A DNA stretch of 64,000 nucleotides. Origin: Viola odorata (lineage: Eukaryota; Streptophyta; Magnoliopsida; Malpighiales; Violaceae). Positions 33,915 through 49,316 of the stretch are shown here, piece after piece. The notes beneath the pieces were generated by a model. That model had not been told where the DNA came from and did not search any database. It saw only the letters and a list, made by a program, of their open reading frames with translations. The stretch spans positions 2,614,001-2,678,000 of the forward strand of contig OY829546.1 in assembly GCA_963691705.1 (NCBI GenBank), written 5' to 3'. Each line of letters begins with the position of its first letter. Positions within the stretch are counted from its first letter, which is position 1. Both the position numbers and the translations under genes were made by a program.

Positions 33915-34986
33915 CTGCCCGATGGTTACCAGCTTTGGAGAGCCTCCCAATTCCTAAAAAGATAGTTAATTAAAAAACCTAAATATATTAAAATTTATTT
34001 TTTAGTCTTCACATTATTTTTTAATTTCTTTAACATCAAGGCCTTGGTAATTAGGGGAGAAATTCTTTTAATCACGCGAATTAAATCCATCTAAAAATTG
34101 ACTATATTTGAATAAGATTGATTTTCTATCAAAAGGATAAAAAAAACACTTCAATATATCTAATAAAATAAATAAAAATTACCACTAAAAATAGGGCTGA
34201 ACTCCAATTAGAGGATCCAACCGACCTAATCAGAGCTTCTTATTTGGTCGGAATTCGAACTCTACGAAACTTTTGCAAGACTTGTAGCAATCGTCTAAAA
34301 AATACACCTAACATTTTAGTTTTTTAAATAAGGAAATCTTCCAACTCAACTTTCCACAACAAGAATCAACTTCAATTTTCCGCGTCCCATTTGCTTGCAC
34401 CTGAAATAAAATAATAATAATAAATTGTTTCCCCACCTAACTCTAAACGCGCAAACCAGAAAACTCCTTTTCTGTTCTGACCTCACCTTCCTCTTCTCTT
34501 TCTCGTTCTCTGCACGTTCCTGCATAAAATACTAACATGTTTCCACTCAAGAGGCATACCTTTCTGGTACCACGACCACCCATTCCTTGCTTCTTTCTTT
34601 CTTTTCAACATTAGTGCTTTTGAAATGGCAATTTTTTTATAAAAAAATATATAAATGATTTCCCTACTTTGATTTTCTTTGAAATCAAATTTTCCACGTG
34701 GGCAGAGTCCACGTTTGACATTGACACCAACCCAAACTTCTAAATTCAATTCCCACTCTTTTTTTTCCATTTCTAAATTCCAATTCGAGAAAATCTACCC
34801 AAATTCGTGTTTTTCGCTTTCCTATTTAAAGGGTGGGTTGTGTTTGTTGTTCTCTTCATAAAACGAAAAGGGTGTTTCTTTTTCAGATATCTTTTTACTC
34901 GCAGTTCAGCTATCCTTTATTTGCAGAGGGTGTTTCACGGCGGAGGAAGAGGAGGGAGAAAGGCTTGCGCTTTGTTGCAGAGAACA
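33915..34986. other. Upstream region of the NADP-malic enzyme gene
   Basis: AT-rich, no gene. CCACGTGGGC at 34694-34703 contains a G-box core (CACGTG). CTATTTAAAG near 34823 is a plausible TATA region. The 5' UTR is probably from about 34850. The ME reading frame stays open upstream to about 34807 but without an ATG. Confidence 0.45.
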
Positions 34987-38683
<3,697 letters not shown>

Positions 38684-39147
38684 AATCTGGAGTCGAATAT
38701 TGCATTTTGTAGCCTGCAATGCACTCCGACGAGCCTTTGTTATATTTTTTGTTGTAATTTTCCATTACGCAGTCCTCTACAGTTTTCAGTTTCTGTTTGG
38801 TATGTTTGCCAGTTTTCAAGAGACTCCCTGCATTGTCAGTTCCTTTCTCCTGTTTGGTTGTTTGCCTCTCAGAATACTGTCAATTATTATTATTATTTTT
38901 TAAATCCTACATCAATAAATCTTAATATAACATATTTGAAGAAAGCTTCTTGAAAACATTCCATGATTGAAGTCTCTTAATCAAGCACTTCTGTTATACC
39001 ACATGCTGTAATAATATTTCTAGCAATGACGCTACTGGTTTGAAAAACTTTTGACAGTTGAGGTTGGGCCTATATGATATACAAACATAGGTCACAATTT
39101 ACATATTATTGGCATCATTTCGAGCTGCGCGGGAAACTAAGTTCTTC

Positions 39148-42100
39148 TTAGCGCATATCATCAGCAACCATGGAACTCCGTATCCCCCAAAATGATTGAG
39201 GCTTTAACTTCTTTTTTGTCGCAGTAAAAAGCCAACCTAGTTGAGTTTCACAGTTCACACAGTCTGTAATCGTCCACGCATACCTGCAGGATAACGCAGA
39301 TCAACACGTTAGACGTAAGAAATGAGAGTCTCTCTACAACAGTTGCTTCACCGGTATGATTAGAGAGAAAGGGAATTGGTTCTGAAAGAATATCAGTCCC
39401 ACTCAGAATCAGAGAAAAAAGCTCAAGTCCTTACCCAGGAAACCAGCTGTATTCTGTAAACGCTCGTCCTATCAATGCTAAGCCAGTTGCTTTGTAGAGT
39501 GTCATTACTTCATGCACAAAACCACTAGGGTTTACATAAGCACTAAGAGGACCATCACTAGACATCACCAACATATCACTTCGCTTTGCAATTACAGTCT
39601 GCATGGAGAAAAGTATAGACCGGATTAGAATGAGAACAAAAAACATGATCGCTTGTGGCAAAAACTGTGAAGATATAAGACCATATATATTACCCGACAC
39701 TTTTTACATCGAATGAGATCAAAATTTTGAAGCAATTCAATCTCCCGGCGGAGGCGATATGAAACACCATCAATCTCCAGAAGTTCCCGTCTTGTAGACT
39801 CGGATACGGGAATTTTACTGCCAATATAAAATGACAAAAGATCGGGCTTTCGTACAAACCCATCCATGCTTGGTGTCCCAACTATCTGTCTCCACATATC
39901 TACAAAATGTTTAACACAAGACCACTACTGATGTTACAACGGAAAAATCTTCTACAAGTCCACAAGTACATAAATTAGTCAAAACAAAAATTATGGTCCG
40001 GGAACATTTTCCATCTGATATTTCTAGCACCCCCATAAAACTACATAATGAACTGACTAAAAGTAAATAATCCTATTTTCTTTTTCTGATAAACTAAAAT
40101 CTGCAATCTGATCGACATGCTAAAATCTGCAATCTAATCGACATGCTCAGATTCTCTCTTTAACTTATGAAAAATGTCTAGCACATCCAAAATGGATTTC
40201 GTAAAATCTTCTTCATGAGATTGAGAATTCAAATTAACACTGTAGGTCAACCATCATATCCAAATGAGATACAAAAGACAATAGCTACTTCAGAATTGAT
40301 AACTTCCATTAACAGGTGGAACCAAATTAAATGTGTATGCATGAAATGCATACTTGGTGAAGATAAAATTCAACTGTAAACTCAAGAACAATAGTAGAGG
40401 GAAACAAATACCTGCGGCCCTTTCAGCGAGACAGTAGGAGTCATACATTTGGTATACCCAATGGGGCCAAAATGCTCTTGGAACCTTACGAAACTGACTT
40501 AAGTCAGTACTTTCTATAACCCTCTTCACACCAAGCCCTTTACCAAATTTCATTCCTGAAGCAGAACTATCTCCAACTTCACATGTAGCATTTTTACTTT
40601 TTTCCTCACGGTCTGAAGGCAATGATCCTATGGAGTCAGAGTCACTTAGATGAGATCTAAATTTTATTTCTGTGCTTATAGGACATTTTTCGTCATCACT
40701 GCTTATTGAATCATCCATCAAATCACAGCCAGAACTGGAATACATAGCAGATTGATGGACTCTCCTTTTTGCTGTAGAAAGCTCACTCTCAAAGCTATCC
40801 TCTGAATTAGACTCCGTATCATCGCTGTCATCTCCATATCTGCGCGATGAAGCACTAGGCCCTGGCAAACATGAGAGACTATGACCACGCAAATGACGTA
40901 ATGGTCCTAAGTTTCCAAATGCATCCTTGGGTGCCCTTATCGGAAGATCTTCCTTGATAATTTGAACCTCCCCACATGGCTTAACACAAGTAAAATTGTA
41001 CACCAAATCAGCCTTTAATTATGTAGTCATGGACTGAAAAAAGGATAATACAACAAAAGAGATTGTTCTCACCGCTCCTCCAGCATCAATCCAACGGCGT
41101 CTTAGACGAAACCGCTGCTGCCCACGAGTAACTACATTCAGTGATCCATCCTCTAACCGCCGGTATTGTCGAATCTGTAAGGTTAAATTTAATGGGTTCC
41201 ATAAGTAGTTCGATCTTGTAAAAAAACAAAAATAAGAAAGAAAACAGGACCGATGGAAAAGCTAACAGAAACAATTGGCAGTTATACAAGGTAACTACAG
41301 AACAAATCTAGGGTGAATGCCTTCCCTTTCACATTAATTCCTCCTTTGTGTAGTATTATAACTTAATGTCGATGATTTTCTATAGCAAGTGTAAAAGCAA
41401 CGACTATTGTGTGTCTAGATCTGTTGCAGTAGGAAATTTGAAAAATAGTGCACAGGAATTTTCACGGACATCCTCCTCGTGTGTCATTAGAGAAACTAAC
41501 AGTGAAACAGTTTATAATAACCATACCTCTGCAGTTGTCCCCACAGTTGCAAACCTTAGACGCGTGTTATCAGAATCCCTGCAAACATGTACCTGGACAA
41601 AGGTTCAAATCATGTATCCAGTTTCCAAAGAAAAATGCCTAGTGAAAGAATTTCCAACTCAGCTCCAACAACAGAATTACAGAATGGCATGATGTTCACT
41701 TACCACACCTATAGTATATTGAGCATGAAGTTGGACCAATGCCCTCTCAACAGATGATATAAAATTGGGTTGAATAACTCTTAGAGGAAGAGTAGCCTCA
41801 GGGAAAAGAACGACTCCTGGTAATTGTCAAAGAGCAAGGTTTGAATATGTAGAAACCAGAAAAAAGAAGCAGGCAGACAAAGAAAGCAGGCATCCCCAAC
41901 AAAAAAACTAAAATGAAACATAAAATACATATTTGGATCAATTACCGTATGAACTACTATGAATCGACCATACCAATATTTCGCACTTCATGTTGAAAAA
42001 ATGTAATAAATAGCTCAGAAAAGAAGAATGTGCCTATTAGCCCGAAAAGAAATATAGAATATACCACGACAGTTGATGATAGTACTACGTACATCCACAT

Positions 42101-42599
42101 ACCTTCAAGATAGAACAATGGGAGGGTCAAGACAGCTCCTCCTTCCAAGAAAGCCAATCTATGGTGAGTATCTTCAACCTCTAAATCCATCAAACGAAAA
42201 ACGAAAAAAAAAATTAGATGGAAATAGCTCAAATCGCATTAACTCAAATTTCCAGTAAGCAAATGTGATAAAATGCGTACCGCCAAGATAAGTATGCATA
42301 GAAGCCAAGCAAGTGTTGAAAGTCAATTCACCACCAGATTGAGCAGCGCCGCTACAAATACACAGAAGCAACAACTAATTAAGCCTGAAACTGAAATTAC
42401 CATAAACGGGATCCCTAAGTTCACAAATTGTATCCGATATGAGAAATGAGAGAGTTGATGGAAATGGCAAGTACCTGGCGTCATGGTCATCGTCGGAGGA
42501 ATCATTGTCGACTTCTTCGACCTGTAATTCCTCGTAGTCGAGCTCTCGAATCTGCTCGATCTGATGCCTCTCTGCCGCTAGAAACCTCTCGTCTTCCAT
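39148..42599 (-). CDS. CRBN: Cereblon-like protein (LON substrate-binding and CULT domains)
   Basis: Probable substrate receptor of a CUL4-DDB1 ubiquitin ligase, the plant counterpart of cereblon. Ten exons on the minus strand: 42475-42599, 42281-42351, 42103-42180, 41704-41816, 41527-41592, 41073-41174, 40412-40979, 39694-39899, 39435-39598, 39148-39283, giving 542 residues. An acidic N-terminus (DYEELQVEEVDNDSSDDD) precedes a LON N-like domain (LTLPLFYLEGVVLFPEATLPL, RLRFATVGTTAEI, VVTRGQQRFRLRRRW). A long Ser/Asp-rich insert in exon 7 follows. The C-terminal CULT domain has the zinc pairs CKKC and CVNC and the tryptophans of EYSWFPGYAW and LGWLF that line the ligand pocket. It is convergent with the malic-enzyme gene, with about 460 bp between the stop codons. 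ATG 42599 is the first in frame. Confidence 0.93.
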
Positions 42600-42830
42600 T
42601 TCTTTTGTTTCGGGATTCCATGCGCTGTTATTCACAGAGCGCAGTGCTGCTGCTCATGTTTTTTGTTTGCCAATGCCGTCTCATCGGGGTGTCTGGACGC
42701 GTGACACCTGATCTATTTCTCTAATGATCTACCCGACGTCGTTCGTTATGGCATGATTCGTCGTGGGGGACTCAGTGACGAGTCGTTTCTCTCCTCCTAA
42801 GGTGGCTTGTTTTATTTATTTATTTATTTT

Positions 42831-43317
42831 GGGTAAACTACTGAAAAAAATCATATAATCATATAGTTTACAAAATATTCCACTTAACCTCCTATAGTTT
42901 AAAAGTGTACACTACAAATTTTATAATTTCCTGAAAGTTACAATTTTAAACATTTTTAATACTTAACAAATCCAAAACAAATAGTAAAAAATTGCAAAAA
43001 AGTATAAAATCTGGAAAAAAATGTAACAAATATGGTCGAACTTAATATAACAATTTTTTTTTTAATTTATTACTTTTCAAAAAAAATAATTTAAATCACA
43101 TTATTTTTTAATTATTTAGTGGAATGAACTCTCCCGTATTTGTTACATTTTTTCTTAAATTTGTATAATTTTTTGAATAATTTTACCATTTATTTTAAAT
43201 TTTTTAACTACTAGAAAAATTAAAATTGCAACTTTCAGAGAATTATAAAGTTTATATTGCAAGCTTGTAGACTATAATTAGTTATAAATTATAGGGTATT
43301 TTTAATGTAATTTACCC
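42831..43317. mobile_element. ~490-bp hairpin MITE with long terminal inverted repeats
   Basis: The left end begins GGGTAAACTACTG and continues with CTATAGTTTAAAAGTGTACA and CCTGAAAGTTACAATTTTAA. Read inward from 43317, the right end gives GGGTAAATTACATT, CCTATAATTTATAACTAAT and CTGAAAGTTGCAATTTTAAT. The arms thus pair imperfectly over 120 bp or more. Both flanks are (T)TTATTT-rich, so a target duplication of about 9 bp is possible but unprovable. It lies between the CRBN-like promoter and the LTR element. Confidence 0.75.
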
Positions 43318-43462
43318 TTTATTTTTTATAAGCGGATTAACATGAATTGTTCGTATTTTACCAATAAATAAGTAATGCATGTTGACTAACTTGATTTATT
43401 TATTTATATTTATTTATAATTATATTATTAATTATTATTATAATACCAAAAATCAAACTTAT

Positions 43463-44262
43463 TGATAATCCAAGGGATGGGGTGAGGGCTTTTCCGTCAA
43501 ATGACACGCCTGAGTATGGTGGTTCAAGCTCCTTGAATGACCTGCAAAGCGCCGGAAGGAACTTCCGGCGTAGAAACTCCAATGCCAAAGTCAGAGCATG
43601 GCTATTGTATATTTCATGGTAGAGATCTAGGAGTTCTCCGTCCTTCTAAGGAGTAGAAAAATCTTACCTTTTATTGTACGCCCTCCTAGCCTTTATATAT
43701 GACTGGAGTGGTTAGACATGTTCCCCACTTTCCTTAAAGGTTGTCTAAAGTATACATTAACAATTAGAAAGTGGAGTTAATGCCTTTGGGAGGATAAAGA
43801 TTCCTCATATTTAATAGTTTTATAATGGTTGAGTGGGAGTAAGAATGATTGTCTCCCACGTGTGGCCTTGACCACTAGCATAAAGAAAATAGCGTACAGT
43901 GTACCTTTATTTAATGCTTATGCCGTTTGTGCCAAATCGGCAAGGTGCCGTTTATACCAAATCGGCAAGGTGCCGATTTGGATACTGTTCACCTTTCCGT
44001 TATCACTCACTCTAGCAAGTGAATCGGCAGTGAGCCGTTTCCGTTCTTGTGTTGCCACGTGGCCAGATCGGATATGTGTCGTTTGTGACAGCTTGTTGGA
44101 CTTGCCCTTTAAGCTTTTATTCCTGTTGACTTGTCAATCGGTCACAATGCCGTTTCATGTGTTTGACTTGGTCAAACCGGTCAAGTGCCGTTTTGTCTAG
44201 TCAACGGTGCTTGTAGAGGCATAAAGTCCGTTATGCCCTTCTGATAATTTTATGTATTATCA
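43463..44262 (-). repeat. 3' LTR of the retrotransposon (left end)
   Basis: 800 bp, 19 bp longer than its partner because of an extra segment at about 43550-43570 that makes a perfect 9-bp inverted repeat around GAA. It contains at least six copies of the ATCGGC...GCCGTTT palindrome-like motif. Confidence 0.97.
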
Positions 44263-44886
44263 GAGGCCCAACAACAAATGAGCCCGAGTGTTTACCAAGG
44301 GCTTGCCGCTGCTCGCTTGATGCTTTACAATCGGCAGGTTGCCGTTTTGATTTATTTTCAGGTATTTGAAAAGTTTTTCTTTGTTCCTGCAAATAAATAA
44401 TAAATAGCAATAAAGTGAAAATTAATTTTAAAGCATACCTGTGACGTGGCGCTTTAATGGCCAAGTGTTTGTAACTGCTCGTGACTTTGAGGAGGGTGCC
44501 TTTTCATTTGTAAAGTTTTTGAAATTTGAATTTCAAAAATCCTTTGGGGAAACGCGTGCGCCGTTTCACATTAAATGCTTGGCTCAGCTTTATTGGGAAC
44601 TTGCTGCTTTTTCTGAACGTGCCTGCCACTTGTCAGTGACCGATTGGACATGCTGACGGTTGGAGAGATGTTTCATTTAAAAAGGGTTTCTTATTGGGAA
44701 AAAACCCTAAATCATTTTCTCTTTCACAAGCGCCGTTCTCACTCATCTTCTTCTTTCAAACTTCTCTCTTCCTCTCACTTCTGCGAATTTGCTTCTTCAA
44801 GTTCTGGGCTTCGTTCTTCAAGGGTTTCTGCTATTCCTGGTATTTCTCAACCTTCTCTTCTTCTCTGTGTTGTTTGCGTTTGAGAT

Positions 44887-47207
44887 ATGGCTCCTAGGCG
44901 TCCAGTTATTACCACCGATGAGCAGATTGAACAGACTGCTACCAAACTTGTGTCTGCTGATGACTTAGCTTTAGAAATAGAAAAGCATGATATTGTGCTG
45001 CCCGAAGGATATACTCCCACTGTAGCTTCCCCAGATATTAGGTTGAACAGTGTTTTTGCCGATAATCATAGAGTTTTGTACTCTAAGATGTTTGCCTATG
45101 GTTTTCGCCTTCCTCTGCATTCCTTAGTGCTGACCCTTTTGAAGGTGCATGTTTTGAATCCTGCCCAGCTTACTCCCAATTCGTGGGCTTCAATTTATGC
45201 CTTTATCAACGTCTGCCACTGTTTGAAGATTAAAAAACCTCCAATCCAGCTTTTTAGATATTTCTTCCACCTAAGTACTCGTAGCAGTTTGATCACCATT
45301 CGTCCCCGCAAGGACAATGACCTTCAGCCATTTCTGCGGCATTTTGACAAATATGAATCTTCCATTAAGGGATGGAAAGATCATTTTTTCTTGGTTTCAT
45401 CTGTTGAAAAGCCTCAGTGGATATCTGGGTTTAACCCAGCAATGAACGAGCTGCAGTGGGTGAAGCCCGAGGATCCTTCTGGTCCGCTGCAGGCTCAGAT
45501 CGATGTTCTAATGGCCTTTGACACGAGATTCCATGTGCAAAGGATGGCCCTGGGTGTGCCGTTGTCGGACTGTGCCCTTGATGGTGAGTTACCGATTTGC
45601 TTATGAAATATAACATGTATTTGCTTTGTGAAATTCTGATGCCGATTTCACTTTGTGCAGGAGAAGGACGTCTCATTAGATCGGTCTTACCAACACGATC
45701 GACTCCGATTCCTTTGTCTTCTACCGATTCTGAGGGCGAAGGTGCCATGGGGGCGGAAGGTGAGGCCGCTGCTGAAGGTGAAGGTTGCTCGGACGTTCCT
45801 GTGGTGGATCGGTCAGCATCTGACGAAGGGTCCCTTTTTAGGCGAAAGAAGACCAGCCGGGGCACCTTTGAGCAGTTTCCCTTAGGGACTCCCGATCTGC
45901 AGATTCTTGAAGGGGTCCAACGGGTTCTCAAGAAAAGGAAGAGGGTTGCCGAAAAGAAAGAAAAAGCTGCCGAAGCCAGACGGGCTGCTAGAGAGGCTGC
46001 TATGGCCGAAAATAAAGCAAATCGGCAAGGAGCCGTTCCAGAGGATGGCGGTCCTTCTGTTGCCGCTCCTCCTGAGTCTGAGCAAGAAGATCGGCAAGCT
46101 GCCGTTTCTGAGCCAGTTGACATCGGTCAGGCTGATGCCGTTATAGAGGATGCCGATCAAGCTGAACCTGCTCCTGAGCCAGCTATTGGCGAAAGTTCTT
46201 CCGTTCCTCCTCCAAGGGCTCCCCTAGAGAGAGAAAATCAAACAACTGTCTCATCCGATGTTCCTACTGCCGATTCCTCAGGTTCTTCTCCCGTTGTTCT
46301 TCATTGGGTTGCCGGTCCGCCAATGCCCGATCCTTTCATCTCGGATGACTATGCGCTTGCGCCTGCTGCCGATCTTCGAGGCCATCTCTCGAGTTAGGGT
46401 CCTGATGGCGAGACGACACATATCGTGAACATGCAGAACTTTGGGGACGCCGGCTGCCGTTCCCTTGGATTAGATGTTCCAAGCAGTGCCGACAGGCGAA
46501 CCGGGCAGCTGATTGCCGAAATGCTGGCCAACGAAGGGGATCGACAACGGTTCAAAGAGATGGCATTTAGTGCGCAGTTTTCTAACGCCGAATGCAATAT
46601 CTATCGCAGCTTGTGCAACATTCGCTATCTTGCAGAATCGACCGACCAGAAGCTAGCCGATCTTAGGCAAAGCTTTGAAGCCGAGAAAGCTTCCCTCCGA
46701 AAAGAGATAAAAGAGCTAACGGCCGCCCGAGAAAGTGATAATAAGGTCGTTCTTGAGACACGAAAGAGGCTGGCCGATAGTCTGAATGAAAGGGACGACC
46801 TTTCTGCAAAGATCAGGGAAGAGCAAGTGCAGATCGAGGAGCTGTCCAGAGAGAACTCTGCCTTGGCCGATTCCATGAACCGGGTACAAGCAACTAATGT
46901 CGCGATGGTCAACAATTTGAACAATACCATTGCAGAGCGAGACGCGGCCCATGCCGATTTGGAGATCAGAACGGCAGAGTTGGAAACGGCCAATAGTGAT
47001 ATTGCCGATAGGGATGCGGAGCTGGTACAAGTCCCATGGAAGATCGGCTGGTGGCGGCAGAAAATGAAGGACATCATGATCGACAGCTACATGGAATTCT
47101 ATGGGGAGATTAACTTTGATGCCACGAAGATCGGCACATATGTTAACTCTTTGGAGAGAGAGGCCGAAGCAAAAGAATATCAGTCCTCTTCAGAGGATGA
47201 ATCATAG
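44887..47207 (+). pseudogene. Antisense extra ORF of the retrotransposon, with intron and one stop
   Basis: Plus-strand ORF opposite to gag-pol. Exon 1 (44887-45583) gives MAPRRPVITTDEQIEQTATK and a 'putative gypsy type transposon' domain (SLVLTLLKVHVLNPAQLTPN, WASIYAFINVCHCLKIKKPP). Intron 45584-45660 (77 bp, GTGAGT...TGTGCAG) keeps the frame. Exon 2 (45661-47207) has an acidic/Ala-rich middle and a long coiled coil (KASLRKEIKELTAARESDNK to ERDAAHADLEIRTAEL), ending YQSSSEDES. A single TAG at 46395-46397 interrupts an otherwise continuous frame of about 745 codons. Extra ORFs of this kind are known downstream of pol in Tat-lineage elements; their function is unknown. A leader with TATA-less C/T-rich sequence lies at 44700-44886. 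Confidence 0.85.
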
Positions 47208-48080
47208 AAACCTGCAGCTTAATCCTTCTGCCTTTTTGATTATTGCCGCTTTGGCATGTTTTGTAATGAACAATTAGTATTCGGAATATATATATAGTTT
47301 TGCAATTTTTAGTAATTGCTAATGTTTAATGATTTCTGTTATATATATATCATACTCCAGAAAAATTAAACAAAGATAAAACAAACAGCAAATTGTACTT
47401 ATCTTTATTTTGTAAATTCATGAATCTTGCCATTTTGAGTCAAATCGGCTGTGTGCCGTTTTGAACAAAGTCGGCTTGGGCTGTTGTAACGAGAATCGGC
47501 TGCTTGCCGTTCTTGATATGGCCTCTTTGCCGATTCGGCATTGAGCCATTTTAAGAAATATTTGCCGTTTGAAACGGACCTTAGCACTCTGTTTGATCGG
47601 CAGGACCAAAATGGTCTGAAGAAGATATGATGACAATAGATGCCTCAATAACGATATATGCATCAATAGCGATATATGCATCAATAACGATATATGCATC
47701 AATAGCGATATATGCATCAATAACGATATATGCATCAATAGCAATATATGCCTCAATAACGATATATGCCTTTGTGGCGATATATGTATCGTTGGCGATA
47801 TATGTATCGTTTGCAATATATGTATCGTTTGCAATATATGTATTCGTCTGCAATATATGTATTCGTCTGCAATATATGTATTCGTCTGCAATATATGTAT
47901 TAGTTTGCAATATACGTATTGTCAATTCTTGGATTTTGGTGACGTGGTTCGGTCTAAAATGACTTACGTCCACGGTTGATTTAATTTAATTCTGCAATCA
48001 TGTGATAAGCATAATACGAGCAAGTATATACTTTAAACATGGTCAGTTGCAAATAATTTGTATCAACAGCTTTTCATAAT
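47208..48080. other. Spacer between the antisense ORF and integrase, including a tandem array
   Basis: It contains clustered ATCGGC/GCCGTTT motifs at 47443-47570 and the 18-bp array below. The two opposite-strand genes of the element converge on it, so it probably holds both 3' ends. Confidence 0.6.
47636..47925. repeat. About sixteen tandem 18-bp repeats inside the retrotransposon
   Basis: The unit is CAATAACGATATATGCAT with two alternating variants (AACG/AGCG) on the left, grading into TCGTTTGCAATATATGTA and TTCGTCTGCAATATATGTA on the right. Every unit keeps ATATATG. The 18-bp period leaves both strands open (ASITIYASIAIY; IDAYIVIDAYIA), which I take as a by-product. Confidence 0.95.
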
Positions 48081-49316
48081 TCACAAGTCAGGTGAAAATA
48101 ACAAATTCACTCTGGAATGATAAAGCTTTAAATTGAAAATATTCCAAGAGTTGGGTATTGGAGTACCGTTCATTTTCTCAAGATGATACGCTCCTTTGCC
48201 AATGACTCTGGCTACCCGATATGGTCCTTCCCAATTCGGCGTTAGCTTTTTCTTTTCTCTGCCAGTTGCCGTTACATTGCGAAGAACTAAGTCTCCAGCT
48301 TTGAGAAGCCGTTCTTTGACACGCCGATTGTGGTATTTTGCCATCTTCCGTTTGTAGTGCAATGTCTTTAAGATGGCTTCTTCTCTCAGTTCTGGCAAGA
48401 GATCCAGCTGCTCCCTTAATCTTTCCTTATTCTGCTCTTCGTTGAAATATTCAACTCGAAGATTGAGTGCGCCGATCTCGACTGGAGAGACAGCTTCCAC
48501 TCCATACGTCATGGCAAACGGCGTCATGCCGGTGCTGATCTTAGTTGTCATCCGATAAGCCCACATGACAAACGGCAATTCTTCTGGCCACTTTGTTGGT
48601 TTGCCCTCAAGATTTTTCTTGATTCCGCTAAGAATTGCTCTATTTGTGACTTCGGTTTGACCGTTTGTTTGTGGATGTGCGACTGAAGAAAACCGTTGCT
48701 CGATTGAATATTCTGTGCATTTCCGTTTGAAGTAGGCACTGGTGAATTGAGTTCCGTTGTCGCTTACAAGAATTCTTGGGAAACCGAATATCATGATGAC
48801 ATTGTTCATAAAGAATCGCCAAGTGTTGTCTGCCGTTATCTTTGCCACAGCTTCGGCTTCGGCCCATTTTGTGAAATAATCAACAGCAACAATAACATAC
48901 TGGAGCTGATTCTTAGCAATCGGGAACGGTCCCAAGATGTCGATTCCCCATTTCGCAAACGGACATGGGCTCACCATATTTGTCAATTCGGCTGCTGGCC
49001 GTTGTGGTTCCTTTGCAAACTCTTGGCATTTATGACAAGATTTCACGAAATTATCGGAATCTCTTCTGATTGTTGGCCAATAAAAACCTGTTCGCAGAAC
49101 CTGAGCTGCCATAGTATTTCCCGAAGCATGCATTCCGCATATTCCTTCGTGGATTTCTCTGAGGGTATACAAGCCTTCTTCTTCCGTTATACACTTTGCT
49201 GCTGGATAAGTAAGACATCGGCGAAGAAGTATCCCATCATGATAAGTGCATCTTGCTGCCCTTTTTAGGATTTTCAGTTTCTCATTCGCATTCGCATTCT
49301 CTGGGCAACTTAACAT
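48081..49316 (-). pseudogene. Pol remnant: integrase with intact catalytic triad
   Basis: About 410 codons, open throughout. It has a zinc-binding HHCC region (EIHEGICGMHASGNTMAAQV, FYWPTIRRD, SCHKCQEF) and the RVE core with D in KWGIDILGPFP, D in ILVSDNGTQF and E in QTNGQTEVTNRA. The C-terminal part follows (AKYHNRRVKERLLKAGDLVL, LTPNWEGPYRV, YHLEKMNG). The ORF starts 34 bp inside the gag frame, just past the deletion junction, so MLSCPENAN is not a natural start. The protein would have to be freed from a polyprotein that no longer exists here. Confidence 0.92.

Noticed and set aside
34807..34986. In-frame upstream extension of the malic enzyme as a plastid transit peptide
   Set aside because: The frame is open but has no ATG before 34987, and the sequence is hydrophobic rather than Ser-rich and transit-like. 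I treat it as 5' UTR.
44250..44270. Met-tRNA-like primer site next to the left LTR (TATTATCAGAGGCCC)
   Set aside because: The element's sense strand is minus, so the primer site must lie inside the right LTR; the resemblance is partial.
45431..46123. Long minus-strand ORF of 230 codons inside the retrotransposon
   Set aside because: It lies opposite the antisense ORF, has low-complexity Ala/Ser composition and no family pattern; a shadow of the real plus-strand frame.
46625..47077. Minus-strand ORF opposite the coiled-coil region
   Set aside because: The Ser/Leu-rich mirror of a Glu/Lys-rich coiled coil; a typical codon-shadow.
47581..47973. Repeat-protein ORFs on both strands over the 18-bp array
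   Set aside because: The openness follows from an 18-bp period without stops; no start context or flanking coding sequence.
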